Origin: FEB-25 sp963726315
GTDB lineage: Bacteria; Chloroflexota; Anaerolineae; Anaerolineales; UBA4823
DNA: 64,000 nucleotides
Direction: 5' to 3'
NCBI GenBank assembly: GCA_963726315.1
Contig: CAVSBZ010000007.1
Location: 558,001 to 622,000 of the forward strand
In this document: piece by piece, positions 17,754-27,578 of the stretch
How positions within the stretch are numbered: the stretch's first letter is position 1
Layout: every line of letters begins with the position of its first letter
The notes under the pieces: model-generated
What the model saw: only the letters and a program-made list of their open reading frames with translations
Databases searched by the model: none
What the model was told of the DNA's origin: nothing
Program-made: the position numbers and the translations under genes

Positions 17754-18029
17754 TACTAAACGATATATTTTTCAGGTGCTTTTTTTATGGTGGCTAAATT
17801 GACGCAGAAAAAATTTCGTGATAACATGAATATTAATTCGAGATGAGTGGGCATAGAATCAAATAGGATGCTGGAGAATCGGGTTGCATGGTCGGTCCTT
17901 GATATTAAGCCACTAACCTCGATATTCATTCAAATAGGATGTTAGATCACCGAAAACAGGCGAGTATTTTTTCACCATCAGGACTTTTCATTAAACCTTT
18001 AGCAGCGAGTAAGTGCAGGGCTTGGGCGT
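17754..18029 (+). promoter_or_regulatory. Upstream region of the MttB operon
   Basis: This gap before the saccharopine-dehydrogenase-like gene should hold the operon promoter. The 12-mer TCAAATAGGATG occurs twice, at 17859-17870 and 17930-17941, 71 bp apart, and may be a regulator site. I see no cobalamin riboswitch core in it. AGGAGG precedes the ATG at 18042. Confidence 0.4.
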
Positions 18030-18041
18030 AGGAGGAAAATT

Positions 18042-19238
18042 ATGAAAGTTTTACTGATCGGTGTAGGGGGAGTTGGGGAAGCCATAGCGAAAGTTGCCTA
18101 TAACCGCCCATGGCTAAAGCAAATGGTGTTAGCAGATTACGACCTGGAGCGAGCTAAGCATGTTCAGAACCAGCTAGGCAGCCAGGAAAAATTCCCTGTC
18201 GAAAAAATTGATGCGCGTGACTTGAACCAGGTGATCCAGCTGGCGCGCAAGTATGATGCTGACCTGATCATGAATGCGGTCAGCAATTTCTATAATGACA
18301 CCATTTTCGATGCTGCCTATGAGGCTGGATGTGATTATCTGGATATGGCGATGTCAGACGATGGGGCTAACTTGGGCAGCCACCAATGGGCTCAGGCAGC
18401 AAAATGGGAGAACAAAGGTCGACTGGCGATCCTTGGTAACGGTATGGATCCTGGTGTCAGCGATATCTTTGCCAAGTATGCCTCAGTTGTGTTATTCGAC
18501 GAGATCGATGAGATCGGTATTCGTGATGGAGCAGCCCTTGAAGTGAGTGGATATGAGTTCGCTCCATCATTCTCTATCTTGGATGCAATCGAAGAGTGCA
18601 CTAATTCACCTATTGTTTGGGAGAAAGGACGAGGTTGGTACGAAGTCCCACTCTTTGGAAATATCGAGTTATTTAACTTCCCTGAGGGGATTGGTGCGCA
18701 GGAAGTGGTGGACATCGAACATGAAGAGCTGGTCTTGATTCCACGTTTCGTGCCATGTAAGCGCGTGACCTTTAAGTATGGATTGGGCGAGAAATTCATC
18801 AACGTGATAAAAGTGATCAAGATGTTAGGACTCCACCAAAAACAACCTGTAGATATAAAAGGGGTCAAGGTAGCACCGATCGAGCTACTAGCAGCAATTC
18901 TGCCCGACCCGGCCTCTCTCGGCGAAAAGATGAGTGGGAAGACCTGTGTGGGTGCCTGGGTGACCGGCGTGAAGGATGGAAAACAGCGTGAAGTTTATAT
19001 CTACCAATCAACTGACAACCAAGACAGCATGGCTCGTTACGGATGTCAGGCGGTCTCTCTACAAACGGCGACCGGACCTGTAATCACCATGGAGCTGTTG
19101 GCTGAAGGCATCTGGAAGGGAAAAGGGGTGCTTGGTCCTGAAGCGTTCGATCCACTACCCTTTATCGCCCGAATGTCAGACTACAACTTCCCCTATAAAA
19201 TTCGGGAAGAGGAAAGCGAGTATATGAAAGGCATGTAA
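18042..19238 (+). CDS. Saccharopine dehydrogenase-like / carboxynorspermidine dehydrogenase-like oxidoreductase
   Basis: A 398-residue cytoplasmic oxidoreductase of the saccharopine dehydrogenase family, which reduces imines or oxidises secondary amines between amino acids using NAD(P). The N-terminal Rossmann motif is VLLIGVGGVGEAIAKVA (residues 3-19). It is followed by the family blocks NAVSNFYN, AGCDYLDMA and GNGMDPGVSDIFAKYA, the latter typical of the Lys9/carboxynorspermidine-dehydrogenase branch. It is the first gene of the operon and is followed 48 bp later by a solute-binding lipoprotein. By context it may act on an imported N-substituted amino acid or opine; this is inference. Confidence 0.85.
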   Translation: MKVLLIGVGGVGEAIAKVAYNRPWLKQMVLADYDLERAKHVQNQLGSQEKFPVEKIDARDLNQVIQLARKYDADLIMNAVSNFYNDTIFDAAYEAGCDYLDMAMSDDGANLGSHQWAQAAKWENKGRLAILGNGMDPGVSDIFAKYASVVLFDEIDEIGIRDGAALEVSGYEFAPSFSILDAIEECTNSPIVWEKGRGWYEVPLFGNIELFNFPEGIGAQEVVDIEHEELVLIPRFVPCKRVTFKYGLGEKFINVIKVIKMLGLHQKQPVDIKGVKVAPIELLAAILPDPASLGEKMSGKTCVGAWVTGVKDGKQREVYIYQSTDNQDSMARYGCQAVSLQTATGPVITMELLAEGIWKGKGVLGPEAFDPLPFIARMSDYNFPYKIREEESEYMKGM

Positions 19239-19286
19239 CTAACAAAACAAGTTATCCATAAATTGAAGCCGAAAGGAGTTGAGGAG

Positions 19287-21101
19287 ATGCGTATCAAAAA
19301 AATGCTGGCAGTATTGTTTGCGGTTTTATTAATCTTGGGGATGGCATTGGCAGGTTGTGCGAAACAAACTGCGACTCCAACGAGTGAACAACAAACCGCT
19401 GCGCCTGGGGTTGGGCAACCGACCAACGCACCCGCAGTTGAACAACCAACCACACCACCCGTGGTTGAACAACCCTCTGCGGTACCAGAAAAGTCACAGA
19501 TTACGATTGTGATCGCTGAAGATCCACCATCTTTCAATGCAGAAATAAACCAGAGTGGGTTTGATGTCTTGGTGATGGAGCTGGTGATGCTTGGGATGGC
19601 AGACCTGGATCAGGAAGGGAATGTTTTTCCGGAGTTGGCTGCCGAGCTACCTTCGATAGATAATGGAGATGTTGTCATCGACGAGGCTAATGGGACCATG
19701 GATGTAACCTGGAAGTTCAGACAGGACATTCAATGGTCTGATGGTACTCCAGTTACCGCCAATGATCTCGTATTCACCTATGATGCCGTCGTTGATCCGG
19801 AAAAAGGGTACTATATCAATGGCATAGAGTATGTGGACAGTGTGGAAAAAATTGATGATTACACGGCGGTGGTGCATTACAATGCCATCTATCCAGCCTA
19901 TCTGACCCAATTTGGTGGCTACTTGATGAATCTCTGGCCTGCTCATTACTGCGATGCCGCCCAGGGCTTCACCCAATGGGATTGTGGACTTCAGCCCCTC
20001 AGCAATGGGCCGTATGTGCTGAAGGAATGGGTCCAGAATGACCATTTGACCTTTGAGCGTAATCCAAATTATTATGAAGCAGGAAAGCCTGGAATCGATC
20101 AGATTATTGTAAAAATCATCCCTGACGAAGCAATTCGCAAGCAGATGTTGATCAAAGGGGATGCTGACCTTGATATGTGGACCGTCGAGAATGTGATTGC
20201 TGAGCTGAAGAATGAGCCAAATGTCGAAGTCAGCCTGAGCCCCGTTGACCGGTGGGTGATGAGGATTTTCTTTAATCTTGCCGCCAAGGGCACCACCAAT
20301 TCAGTAGCTACACCTCACCCGATTCTCTCGGATGTGCGCGTCCGCCGTGCAGTTCAAATCGCCATTGATACCAAAACCATCTCGGATACGTTTTTCTATG
20401 GCTATGCCAAGCAGGTTTGGACCGAATTTTTCCGGCCTCCTTACAATATCTGTAATGTTCCCCAACCGGTATTCGACCCCGAAGCGGCAAAAGCCATGCT
20501 GGAGGAAGCCGGCTGGATAGATCAGGATGGTGACGGAGTGCGCGAATGTCATGGCTGCACTACCGGCGCTGAAGATGGCTATAACATGGAGATGGATTTC
20601 TACACCTATTCAGAGTATGGCGAATCACTCGACTTGACCCAGGAATTTATCGCCGAAGAGCTTGGAACGATCGGGATTAAACTGAATATCCAAAAAGTTG
20701 AAGGGACTGTGCTCTGGGAATCGACAGAAAACGGCGGGATTGAACAATCAGGCAACTTTGATATGGATATCTGGGATGATGGCTATTCAGGTAGTGATCC
20801 AACGGATTACCTGTGGGGCTACTACACTTCAGATGCAGCAGTGCCCGATGCTGGTCTAAATTATGGGAGATATTTGAATCCCGAGGTTGATGATCTGATC
20901 AACCAGGCCTATACGCTGGACGAGACTTTACGTAAAGACGTTTTCTGCCAACTGGCAACAATCCTTTATCGGGATTTGCCTGAGGTCATGTTGTTCACCA
21001 CGGTGGACGCCAATGCCCATTCTACTCGGCTGCAAGGGGTACAGTCGAATGCCAATGAAATCGTAACCTGGAACGTGGCAGACTGGACCGTCAAGGACTA
21101 A
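19287..21101 (+). CDS. ABC transporter substrate-binding lipoprotein, family 5
   Basis: A 604-residue extracytoplasmic binding lipoprotein of the DppA/OppA family (SBP_bac_5), which captures peptides, opines or similar solutes. From the ATG at 19287 (GAGGAG immediately upstream, AAGGAG further upstream) it has a signal peptide ending in the lipobox LAGC at about residue 24. A Pro/Thr/Gln linker follows, then the SBP domain with WSDGTPVTANDLVFTYDAV and RRAVQIAIDTKTI. The earlier ATG at 19263 has no good ribosome site. It is followed by two permease genes but no ATPase gene. Confidence 0.92.
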   Translation: MRIKKMLAVLFAVLLILGMALAGCAKQTATPTSEQQTAAPGVGQPTNAPAVEQPTTPPVVEQPSAVPEKSQITIVIAEDPPSFNAEINQSGFDVLVMELVMLGMADLDQEGNVFPELAAELPSIDNGDVVIDEANGTMDVTWKFRQDIQWSDGTPVTANDLVFTYDAVVDPEKGYYINGIEYVDSVEKIDDYTAVVHYNAIYPAYLTQFGGYLMNLWPAHYCDAAQGFTQWDCGLQPLSNGPYVLKEWVQNDHLTFERNPNYYEAGKPGIDQIIVKIIPDEAIRKQMLIKGDADLDMWTVENVIAELKNEPNVEVSLSPVDRWVMRIFFNLAAKGTTNSVATPHPILSDVRVRRAVQIAIDTKTISDTFFYGYAKQVWTEFFRPPYNICNVPQPVFDPEAAKAMLEEAGWIDQDGDGVRECHGCTTGAEDGYNMEMDFYTYSEYGESLDLTQEFIAEELGTIGIKLNIQKVEGTVLWESTENGGIEQSGNFDMDIWDDGYSGSDPTDYLWGYYTSDAAVPDAGLNYGRYLNPEVDDLINQAYTLDETLRKDVFCQLATILYRDLPEVMLFTTVDANAHSTRLQGVQSNANEIVTWNVADWTVKD

Positions 21102-21143
21102 TAAGCAAGCGGGTAACTAAAAATTTCTAAAGGAGTATAGCGT

Positions 21144-22184
21144 GTGGGCTACTATGTAGTCAGGAGGCTGTTGCAAGCAATCCCGCTGTTGGTCATCATC
21201 AGCATTGTCTTGTTTACGCTGGTTAACCTGGCACCAGGTGGCCCACTTGCTGGTCGGGGGCAATCTAAACGCTTGAAACCTGAGCAGATCGCAATTCTAA
21301 AGCGTCAATTTGGCCTGGATCAACCAGTATGGAAGCGGTATGTATTCTGGCTTGCAGGCAATGATTGGACCAGAATTGATACTGATGGGGATGGAATAAA
21401 GGACAGCTACGGAGAAGGGAAAGGAATTCTACGCGGCGATTTCGGAATGTCCTATCGCTATCGCCAGCCAGTGATAGATTCAATCAAGGTTTGTTTTAAA
21501 AACACAGCCTATTTGATGTCAGTGACTTTGTTCGTGGTCGCGATCATCGCCATTCCTGTGGGGGTGATATCTGCCGTTAAACAGTACTCAGTATTTGACA
21601 TTATCGTTACCACGCTAACTTTTATTGGACAGGCAATCCCAGAATTTTGGCTGGGCTTGATCCTGATATTGATCTTTTACGTTTGGTTGAAGAACCCTGT
21701 GACGGGCGATTCTTTACTTCCACCCGGCGGGATGTATACGCTGGAAGCTGGATTCTCACTCATCGATTGGACCAAGCATTTGATCCTTCCGGTGACAATG
21801 GGCGTGGTGGGTTGGGTCACATGGTACTCCCGTTTTTTACGTTCCAGCATGTTGGATGTCATCCATCAAGATTACGTCCGCACGGCACGTGCGAAAGGAC
21901 TGCGAGAAAACAGGGTTATCTTCAAACATGCCCTGCGAAACGCACTGCTGCCGTTAGTGACCGTATTTGCGCTGGACCTTCCGTATATATTTGCCGGTTC
22001 ACTCTATGTCGAGATCCTGTTTTCGTGGCCAGGGATGGGACGGTTATATTACCAGGCAGCAATCGACCGCGATTATCCAACCCTGATGGCGATCCTGACC
22101 ATAGGCACTGTTGCAGTAATTTTCGCCAACCTGTTTGCTGATATCATCTACGCCAGGCTCGATCCGCGCATTCACTATGACTGA
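21144..22184 (+). CDS. ABC transporter permease, DppB/OppB type
   Basis: A 346-residue inner-membrane permease. It starts with the canonical YYVVRRLLQAIPLLVIISIVLFTLVNLAPGG N-terminal segment, and has five further membrane helices and the EAA loop RTARAKGLRENRVIFKHALRNALLP, which docks on the ATPase. The start is GTG (21144), supported by AAAGGAG 8 nt upstream. An insertion of about 20 residues (NDWTRIDTDGDGIKDSYGEG) in the first periplasmic loop looks like an EF-hand-type calcium loop, DTDGDGIKDS; this is a small oddity. Its stop overlaps the next permease by 8 bp. Confidence 0.93.
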   Translation: MGYYVVRRLLQAIPLLVIISIVLFTLVNLAPGGPLAGRGQSKRLKPEQIAILKRQFGLDQPVWKRYVFWLAGNDWTRIDTDGDGIKDSYGEGKGILRGDFGMSYRYRQPVIDSIKVCFKNTAYLMSVTLFVVAIIAIPVGVISAVKQYSVFDIIVTTLTFIGQAIPEFWLGLILILIFYVWLKNPVTGDSLLPPGGMYTLEAGFSLIDWTKHLILPVTMGVVGWVTWYSRFLRSSMLDVIHQDYVRTARAKGLRENRVIFKHALRNALLPLVTVFALDLPYIFAGSLYVEILFSWPGMGRLYYQAAIDRDYPTLMAILTIGTVAVIFANLFADIIYARLDPRIHYD

Positions 22185-23091
22185 AGCATCCATCCAAATA
22201 GCGCGTGAATCGACCATGCGGGGTTTGATCTGGAAGCGCTTCCGCAGGCATCCTGGTGCGATTATGGGCAGTATTGTGTTAGGCTGCATCATCCTGGCAG
22301 TCTCCCTGGCTGGTCTTTCTCCCTATGATCCTATCAAGTCAAATATGTCTGAACGCTACCAGCCTCCTTCCCTTTCTCACCCCATGGGTACAGATGCGTT
22401 GGGCCGCGATTTACTGACTCGCGTGCTCTACGGCGGAAGAGTATCACTCGCAGTAGGGTTTTCAGTGATGCTCATCACGTTGTTGATTGGCGTACCTGTT
22501 GGAGCGATTGCCGGTTATTTTGGTGGCAGAGTTGATAATATATTAATGCGCATTACGGATGCAGCCCTGGCATTACCATCCTTGTTGGTGCTGATCTTGT
22601 TAAGTGCCATCTTGCGCGAAGTGGATGCACCCGCATTAAAGAAAAACCCTGTGCTGACGATAGCCTTTGTGATCGGAATTCTGGCGTGGATGTTCACTGC
22701 CCGTTTGGTGCGCGCTTCCTACCTGACCATCAGGGAAATGGATTTTGTTACTGCCACACGTGCCTTGGGAGCCAACAATTTCCGAATTATCGCCTTGCAC
22801 ATCTTTCCCAATGCTATCGGGCCGGTCATCGTCGAAGCGACCCTGGAAGTGGCTTATGCCATCCTGGAAGAGTCGGGGCTCAGCTACCTGGGGTTTGGAA
22901 TCCAACCACCCACCCCTTCATGGGGCAACTTACTCAGTAATGCACAGGAATATTTGGTGAAATATCCCTGGCTGGCTATCTTCCCAGGATTGATGATCTT
23001 CTTATCGGTTATTTCCATCAACTACATTGGTGATGGCTTGCGCGATGCGTTTGACCCACATAAAGTATTACAAAAAATTGGGGAAGTATAA
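22177..23091 (+). CDS. ABC transporter permease, DppC/OppC type
   Basis: A 304-residue second permease subunit. Typical parts are the N-terminal helix after WKRFRRHPGAIMGSIVLG, the HPMGTDALGRDLLTRVLYGGRVSL motif, five further helices and the EAA loop TATRALGANNFRIIALHIFPN. The ATG at 22177 overlaps the dppB-type stop by 8 bp; the earlier ATG at 22135 would add residues unlike the family. Its stop TAA shares one base with the ATG of the first MttB gene (23091), so transporter and methyltransferase are translationally coupled. Confidence 0.93.
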   Translation: MTEASIQIARESTMRGLIWKRFRRHPGAIMGSIVLGCIILAVSLAGLSPYDPIKSNMSERYQPPSLSHPMGTDALGRDLLTRVLYGGRVSLAVGFSVMLITLLIGVPVGAIAGYFGGRVDNILMRITDAALALPSLLVLILLSAILREVDAPALKKNPVLTIAFVIGILAWMFTARLVRASYLTIREMDFVTATRALGANNFRIIALHIFPNAIGPVIVEATLEVAYAILEESGLSYLGFGIQPPTPSWGNLLSNAQEYLVKYPWLAIFPGLMIFLSVISINYIGDGLRDAFDPHKVLQKIGEV

Positions 23092-24524
23092 TGGAAACCC
23101 TGGTACAGGTACTCTCAGACGAAGAATGTAGCCGGATTCACGAAGAAACATTGAAGATTCTGGCTGGCACAGGCGTGCGAGTAGATACAGAGAAAGGCCG
23201 CTATTACCTCAAACAGACTGGAGGAGTCGTTGATGACACCTCCCATATCGTGCGCTTCCCGCTACCGTTCGTCGAGCAGTGCCTTGAGCTGGCACCCAAA
23301 GAATTCTCTCTGGGCTCCCGCTGCCAGGATCACTCAATTACAATGAACCGGGGTCAGTGTGCAATAATCCTGGATGGCGGGGCAATTTATTCCTATGATG
23401 CGAAGATGCAAATTCGCCGTCCTGCCACGCTTGACGATTGGTACCTGGGAACACGGTTGGGTGACTTATTGGATGGGATCGACGCCTATTGGAGCGTGAT
23501 TGAAGGTTGTTGGGGGCACTCGCCGGGGGATATCGTTGCCTATTGGAAGGCAGTATTCCAGAATTTCTCCAAGCATGTGCAGGACGCAACCGCGACCGTT
23601 GATGAAAGTCGCTGGATGCTGGAAGTATTCCAGGTGGTTTTCGGTGGTCGCGACGAGTATAAAAAAACCCTGCCAGTGTCATTCATCCTGTGCCCGGCTT
23701 CGCCATTGATCATCGAGGCTGCGTATACCGATGCCTACCTGGAGACGATAGGTTGGGGCATCCCCGTAGCGGTAATGACCATGCCGTTGTTGGGCATCAC
23801 CAGCCCGGCAGCTTTGATCTCACAGCTGGTGCTGGCAAACTGCGAGACCCTCGCCATGTTGTGTCTCATCCAGTCTGCTGCGCCCGGCACGCCGTTCATC
23901 TACGCTGCTGCCCCGGCGATCGCGGATATGCGCAGCGGCAGGTTTGGCAGTGGTGAAGTGGAGCACTCCCTGCTGGGTGCCGCGGTCACACAGATCGCCC
24001 GGATGTACCATCTTCCCGTTGAAGCCAGCGTGGGCGGTACTGACCAACATACGCCTTCAATTCAGGCGGGATATGAGCGTGCGTTAAACTACACCTTACC
24101 GGTGCTGGCGCATCCGGACCTGCTCGTTGCTCCTGGACTGCTGGGCGGCTCAACGATTTTTAGCCCCGAGCAGTTGGTCATTGATGTGGAAGTTATCCAG
24201 CGCTGTAAACGTCTCAGCCGAGGAATAAGCAGCCAGCCTGAGAAGTGGTTAGGTGAGGTAATCGCTGAGCTGGGTAGTGGTGGGAACTACCTGGCGGATA
24301 GATCCACGCGAGATGCGGTGCGTTCGGGCGAAGTTTATTTCAGCCAGCTCGGTCTGCACGGAAGTTATGAGCAGTGGCTTAATTCTGGGTCTCCCGACAT
24401 ATTGGTGGAGATTCGGCAGTATATACAGGATTTGCTTATCAATCACCCACCCGCCCCACTTCCAGAAGAGGTCGAAAAAGAGCTGCAGCTCCTGGAACGA
24501 CGAGCCCGGTCTGGCAAAACATAG
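23091..24524 (+). CDS. MttB-family corrinoid methyltransferase, paralog 1 (no pyrrolysine)
   Basis: A 477-residue member of the trimethylamine methyltransferase (MttB, PF06253/COG5598) superfamily, TIM-barrel enzymes that move a methyl group from quaternary or tertiary amines to a corrinoid protein. The frame has no internal amber codon, so it belongs to the non-pyrrolysine branch (MtgB, MtpB, MtcB types in other bacteria). Visible family blocks: SDEECSRIHEETLKIL, DGGAIYSYD (95-103), HVQDATATVDE, MPLLGITSPAAL and GSGGNYLADRSTRDAVRSGE. In the last block, and in sharing YxSQL, it resembles paralog 4 more than 2 and 3. The start overlaps the permease stop by one base. Substrate unknown. Confidence 0.9.
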   Translation: METLVQVLSDEECSRIHEETLKILAGTGVRVDTEKGRYYLKQTGGVVDDTSHIVRFPLPFVEQCLELAPKEFSLGSRCQDHSITMNRGQCAIILDGGAIYSYDAKMQIRRPATLDDWYLGTRLGDLLDGIDAYWSVIEGCWGHSPGDIVAYWKAVFQNFSKHVQDATATVDESRWMLEVFQVVFGGRDEYKKTLPVSFILCPASPLIIEAAYTDAYLETIGWGIPVAVMTMPLLGITSPAALISQLVLANCETLAMLCLIQSAAPGTPFIYAAAPAIADMRSGRFGSGEVEHSLLGAAVTQIARMYHLPVEASVGGTDQHTPSIQAGYERALNYTLPVLAHPDLLVAPGLLGGSTIFSPEQLVIDVEVIQRCKRLSRGISSQPEKWLGEVIAELGSGGNYLADRSTRDAVRSGEVYFSQLGLHGSYEQWLNSGSPDILVEIRQYIQDLLINHPPAPLPEEVEKELQLLERRARSGKT

Positions 24525-24604
24525 GTAAACACTCATCGGTATAATAATAATTAAGGGAATCCATCTTCACCGATTTTTGAATATAGATAGAGGAGAATAC
24601 ATCT

Positions 24605-26062
24605 ATGCCAACCCACTACCCGCCCTTAGAGCCGTTGAAGACTTCCTTCCGCCTGCGGTTCCTTTCCGACGCTCAGCTCGATAGCCTGCAGCTGGCTACA
24701 TTGGAAATCCTGGAGAGAACCGGGGTACGTTTCCCGTCCCAACAGGCGCTCTCCATATTCGCGGAGCATGGCGCTGAGGTGGACTGGAAGACACAAATCG
24801 TCAGGATGACCCCGGATTTTGTGCTGAAAGCCATATCGACCATCCCCAGGTATTTTCGGCTGGGTGCACGTGAACCTGGCTACGACCTGCAGCTGGAAGA
24901 TGGCGTGACCTACTTCACCACCGATGGCTGTGGTGTGGAGACAATTGACTTTGAAACCCGACAGCGCCGGCCGTCCTGTAAAAATGACGTCGCCACCATG
25001 GCACTTGTTTCCGATTACCTGCCTTCGATTGGTTTTGTCTGGCCGATGGTCAGCGCACAGGATCACGGCGAGACCGCCCCGTTGCATGAGATTGAGGCTT
25101 GTTGGAATAACTCTGTCAAACACGTCCAGAGTGAGACGGTGATGGGAGCAGCTCCCTGCCGCTATGCCGCCCAGATGGCGGAGGTGATTGCGGGTAACCA
25201 GGAGGAGATGCGCCGCAGACCGCCGTTTTCGTTGGTGGTATGTACAATCGCTCCCCTGGTGCAAGACACGGCGGGTATCGAAGGAGCGCTGGTATTGGCC
25301 GAAGCAGGCTTACCGGTGGGCTTCCTTGCCATGCCAACATTAGGTACCACTGCCCCTGCCACCTTGGCTGGAGCCTTTGCCATGGGTGACGCTGAGATCG
25401 TCAGTGCCGCCGTGCTCATGCAGCTGCACGCTCCCGGAGCGCCAGTCTTCCACTCGTTGATGCAAGCCTGGGTGGACCCACGCACCGGAGGATATATCAG
25501 CTATTCCCTCGACAGCCGGACGCGGTACGCGCCAGTTGAGATGGCTCACCATTGGGGCATGGCTTCCCTGGGGGCCTGCTACGGGACCGATGCGCATGAG
25601 CCTGGCACCTGGCAGGCAGCCGGCGAGGTAGCGCTCGACCCATTCCTGGCAGGACTGTCGGGTGCGGATATCGTCACCGGTATGGGATTATCCGAAACGT
25701 ACACCTTGCTTTACCCCGAGCAAATTATCATGGATGATGATCTTTACCAGCGAGCCCGCTACCAGCTGATGAACCTGGATGTAAATCAAGATACCCTTGC
25801 CCTCGATACCGTGCATGCCGTTGGTCCGGGCGGGCATTACCTGGGGCAGAGGCATACGCGCAACCACCTGCGTGAATCGCTGGTGCGTGGGATCACCCAT
25901 CAGCTGGGGGAAGACGGGAAATATCGTGACCCACGCCAGGTGGCAATTGATAAAGTCGACTGGATCCGTAAAAACCACCAGCCTGCACCGCTTGATTTGG
26001 AAAAACAAACCGAGCTCCGGCGCATCCTGGCTGCTGCAGATAAGGAAATTCGCAAAGGATAA
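24605..26062 (+). CDS. MttB-family corrinoid methyltransferase, paralog 2 (no pyrrolysine)
   Basis: A 485-residue MttB-family protein with an N-terminal extension of about 15 residues relative to paralog 1. Family blocks are SDAQLDSLQLATLEILERTG, TTDGCGVETIDF (DGCG at 107-110), HVQSETVMGAAP, MPTLGTTAPATL and GPGGHYLGQRHTRNHLRESL. No internal stop. It is clearly the closest relative of paralog 3, which shares the DGCGVETIDF block and a RRxSCKxDVAxMAxVSDYL run, suggesting local duplication. An 80-bp gap before it may carry extra expression signals; GAGGAG lies about 9 nt before the ATG. Confidence 0.9.
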   Translation: MPTHYPPLEPLKTSFRLRFLSDAQLDSLQLATLEILERTGVRFPSQQALSIFAEHGAEVDWKTQIVRMTPDFVLKAISTIPRYFRLGAREPGYDLQLEDGVTYFTTDGCGVETIDFETRQRRPSCKNDVATMALVSDYLPSIGFVWPMVSAQDHGETAPLHEIEACWNNSVKHVQSETVMGAAPCRYAAQMAEVIAGNQEEMRRRPPFSLVVCTIAPLVQDTAGIEGALVLAEAGLPVGFLAMPTLGTTAPATLAGAFAMGDAEIVSAAVLMQLHAPGAPVFHSLMQAWVDPRTGGYISYSLDSRTRYAPVEMAHHWGMASLGACYGTDAHEPGTWQAAGEVALDPFLAGLSGADIVTGMGLSETYTLLYPEQIIMDDDLYQRARYQLMNLDVNQDTLALDTVHAVGPGGHYLGQRHTRNHLRESLVRGITHQLGEDGKYRDPRQVAIDKVDWIRKNHQPAPLDLEKQTELRRILAAADKEIRKG

Positions 26063-26067
26063 AGTAG

Positions 26068-27534
26068 ATGGTAAGTGAAACTCCGTCCCTTCAACCGATC
26101 AAACCGGCTTATCATACCCAGATGCTGGAGGATGCGCAGCTTGATACGCTTCAATCAGCCACCCTGGAAATACTGGAACAGGTGGGCATCCATTGCCCTT
26201 CGGATGTAGCCTTGCAGATCTATGCCGAGCATGGAGCATTGGTCGATTTTTCCCGCCAACTGGTAAAGCTCCCTGCGTCTGTCGTCCTCGAATTGATGAG
26301 TCACGCGCCTCGCTTTTACACCATGGGCGCGCGGCTTCCGGCTTTTGATTTGCAATTAGATGGGCAGACCATGTACTGCGCCACCGATGGATGCGGCGTC
26401 GAAACCATCGATTTCTCTAACCGTCGACGGAGGCGTTCGTGCAAGGATGATGTGGCAGCCATGGCGCGTGTCTCCGATTATCTCAGCGCCCTCAGCTTTT
26501 ATTGGCCTATTGTCAGTGCGCAAGACTTCCCCTCCACAGCACCCCTGCATGAGCTGGATGCATCTTTCAATAATACCGTCAAGCACGTCCAGTCTGAGAC
26601 GATCATGGGTGATTGGACGGCGCGTTACGCCGTCGAGATGGCAGATGTGATTGCGGTTAGCGAGCAAGTGAGGCGGGCACGTCCACCGCTTTCGTTATTG
26701 GTGTGCACCATCGCTCCCCTGGCACAAGACCGTGATGGGCTGGAATCAGCCCTGCGTTTTGCCCAGGCGGGTTTACCGGTCGGGTTTATGTCCATGGTCA
26801 ATATCGCCTCAACCGGTCCGGCGACCATTTCCGGTTCACTGGTCACCGGAGATGCTGAGATTGTCTCAGCATTGGTGTTGATGCAAATGGCATACCCTGG
26901 CGCACCCGTCTTTCATTCATTACTCCCGGGCGGCATGCACCCCCACACCGGCGCTTACCTGAGCTCCACTTTGGAGGGATCCCAGCTTTATCCGATTGGA
27001 GTGGAGCTGGCGCATCGCTGGGGAGTCCCTACCCTGGCAGGGATCTTTGGCACCGATGCCCAGGTGCCTGGGTGGCAGTCAGCCGCGGAAGCCGAATCGT
27101 CGTTACTGCTTTGCGCACTGACTGGCGCCGAGACGGGCAGCGGTTTGGGGTTGGTCGAATCGTGCACCCTGCTTTACCCCGAATCGATCCTGATGGATGC
27201 CGATGTCTATCACCGCGTGCGCATCGAAGCCAGTCATCTAGACACCAGCCCTGAAGCATTGGCGTTGGATGTGATCAAGGCGGTGGGTCCACGCGGTAAT
27301 TTTCTGGCTCATCGTCACACGCGCACCCATCTGCGTCAGCGCCAATTCTCAGGATTAACTGGTCAGCCTCGCCAGGGGGGTGGAATGCGTGACCCTCAGG
27401 AGGTGGCGCGCGAAAAGGTCGAGTGGATCCTGGCGAACCATCGCCCTCTGCCTCTGGATGAGGTCCAAAAAGCCGAATTATCCCGTATCCTGGCAACTGC
27501 GGATGGCGAATCAGTATTAAAATCTTCCCACTAG
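26068..27534 (+). CDS. MttB-family corrinoid methyltransferase, paralog 3 (no pyrrolysine)
   Basis: A 488-residue MttB-family protein starting 5 bp after paralog 2. It carries the same DGCGVETIDF block, HVQSETIMGDWT, a MVNIASTGPATI block (in place of the MPxLGTTxPA of other copies) and GPRGNFLAHRHTRTHLRQ. The Ser/Ala changes in the active-site-facing blocks compared with paralog 2 suggest a related but distinct substrate (inference). No amber codon interrupts the frame. Confidence 0.9.
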   Translation: MVSETPSLQPIKPAYHTQMLEDAQLDTLQSATLEILEQVGIHCPSDVALQIYAEHGALVDFSRQLVKLPASVVLELMSHAPRFYTMGARLPAFDLQLDGQTMYCATDGCGVETIDFSNRRRRRSCKDDVAAMARVSDYLSALSFYWPIVSAQDFPSTAPLHELDASFNNTVKHVQSETIMGDWTARYAVEMADVIAVSEQVRRARPPLSLLVCTIAPLAQDRDGLESALRFAQAGLPVGFMSMVNIASTGPATISGSLVTGDAEIVSALVLMQMAYPGAPVFHSLLPGGMHPHTGAYLSSTLEGSQLYPIGVELAHRWGVPTLAGIFGTDAQVPGWQSAAEAESSLLLCALTGAETGSGLGLVESCTLLYPESILMDADVYHRVRIEASHLDTSPEALALDVIKAVGPRGNFLAHRHTRTHLRQRQFSGLTGQPRQGGGMRDPQEVAREKVEWILANHRPLPLDEVQKAELSRILATADGESVLKSSH

Positions 27535-27578
27535 GGTTTAGACATGTTCAATACCTAAATGAATTCCCAGGAGCATAT

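Noticed and set aside
17754..18029. Cobalamin riboswitch before the MttB operon
   Set aside because: Looked for because corrinoid enzymes follow, but no cobalamin-box core was found.
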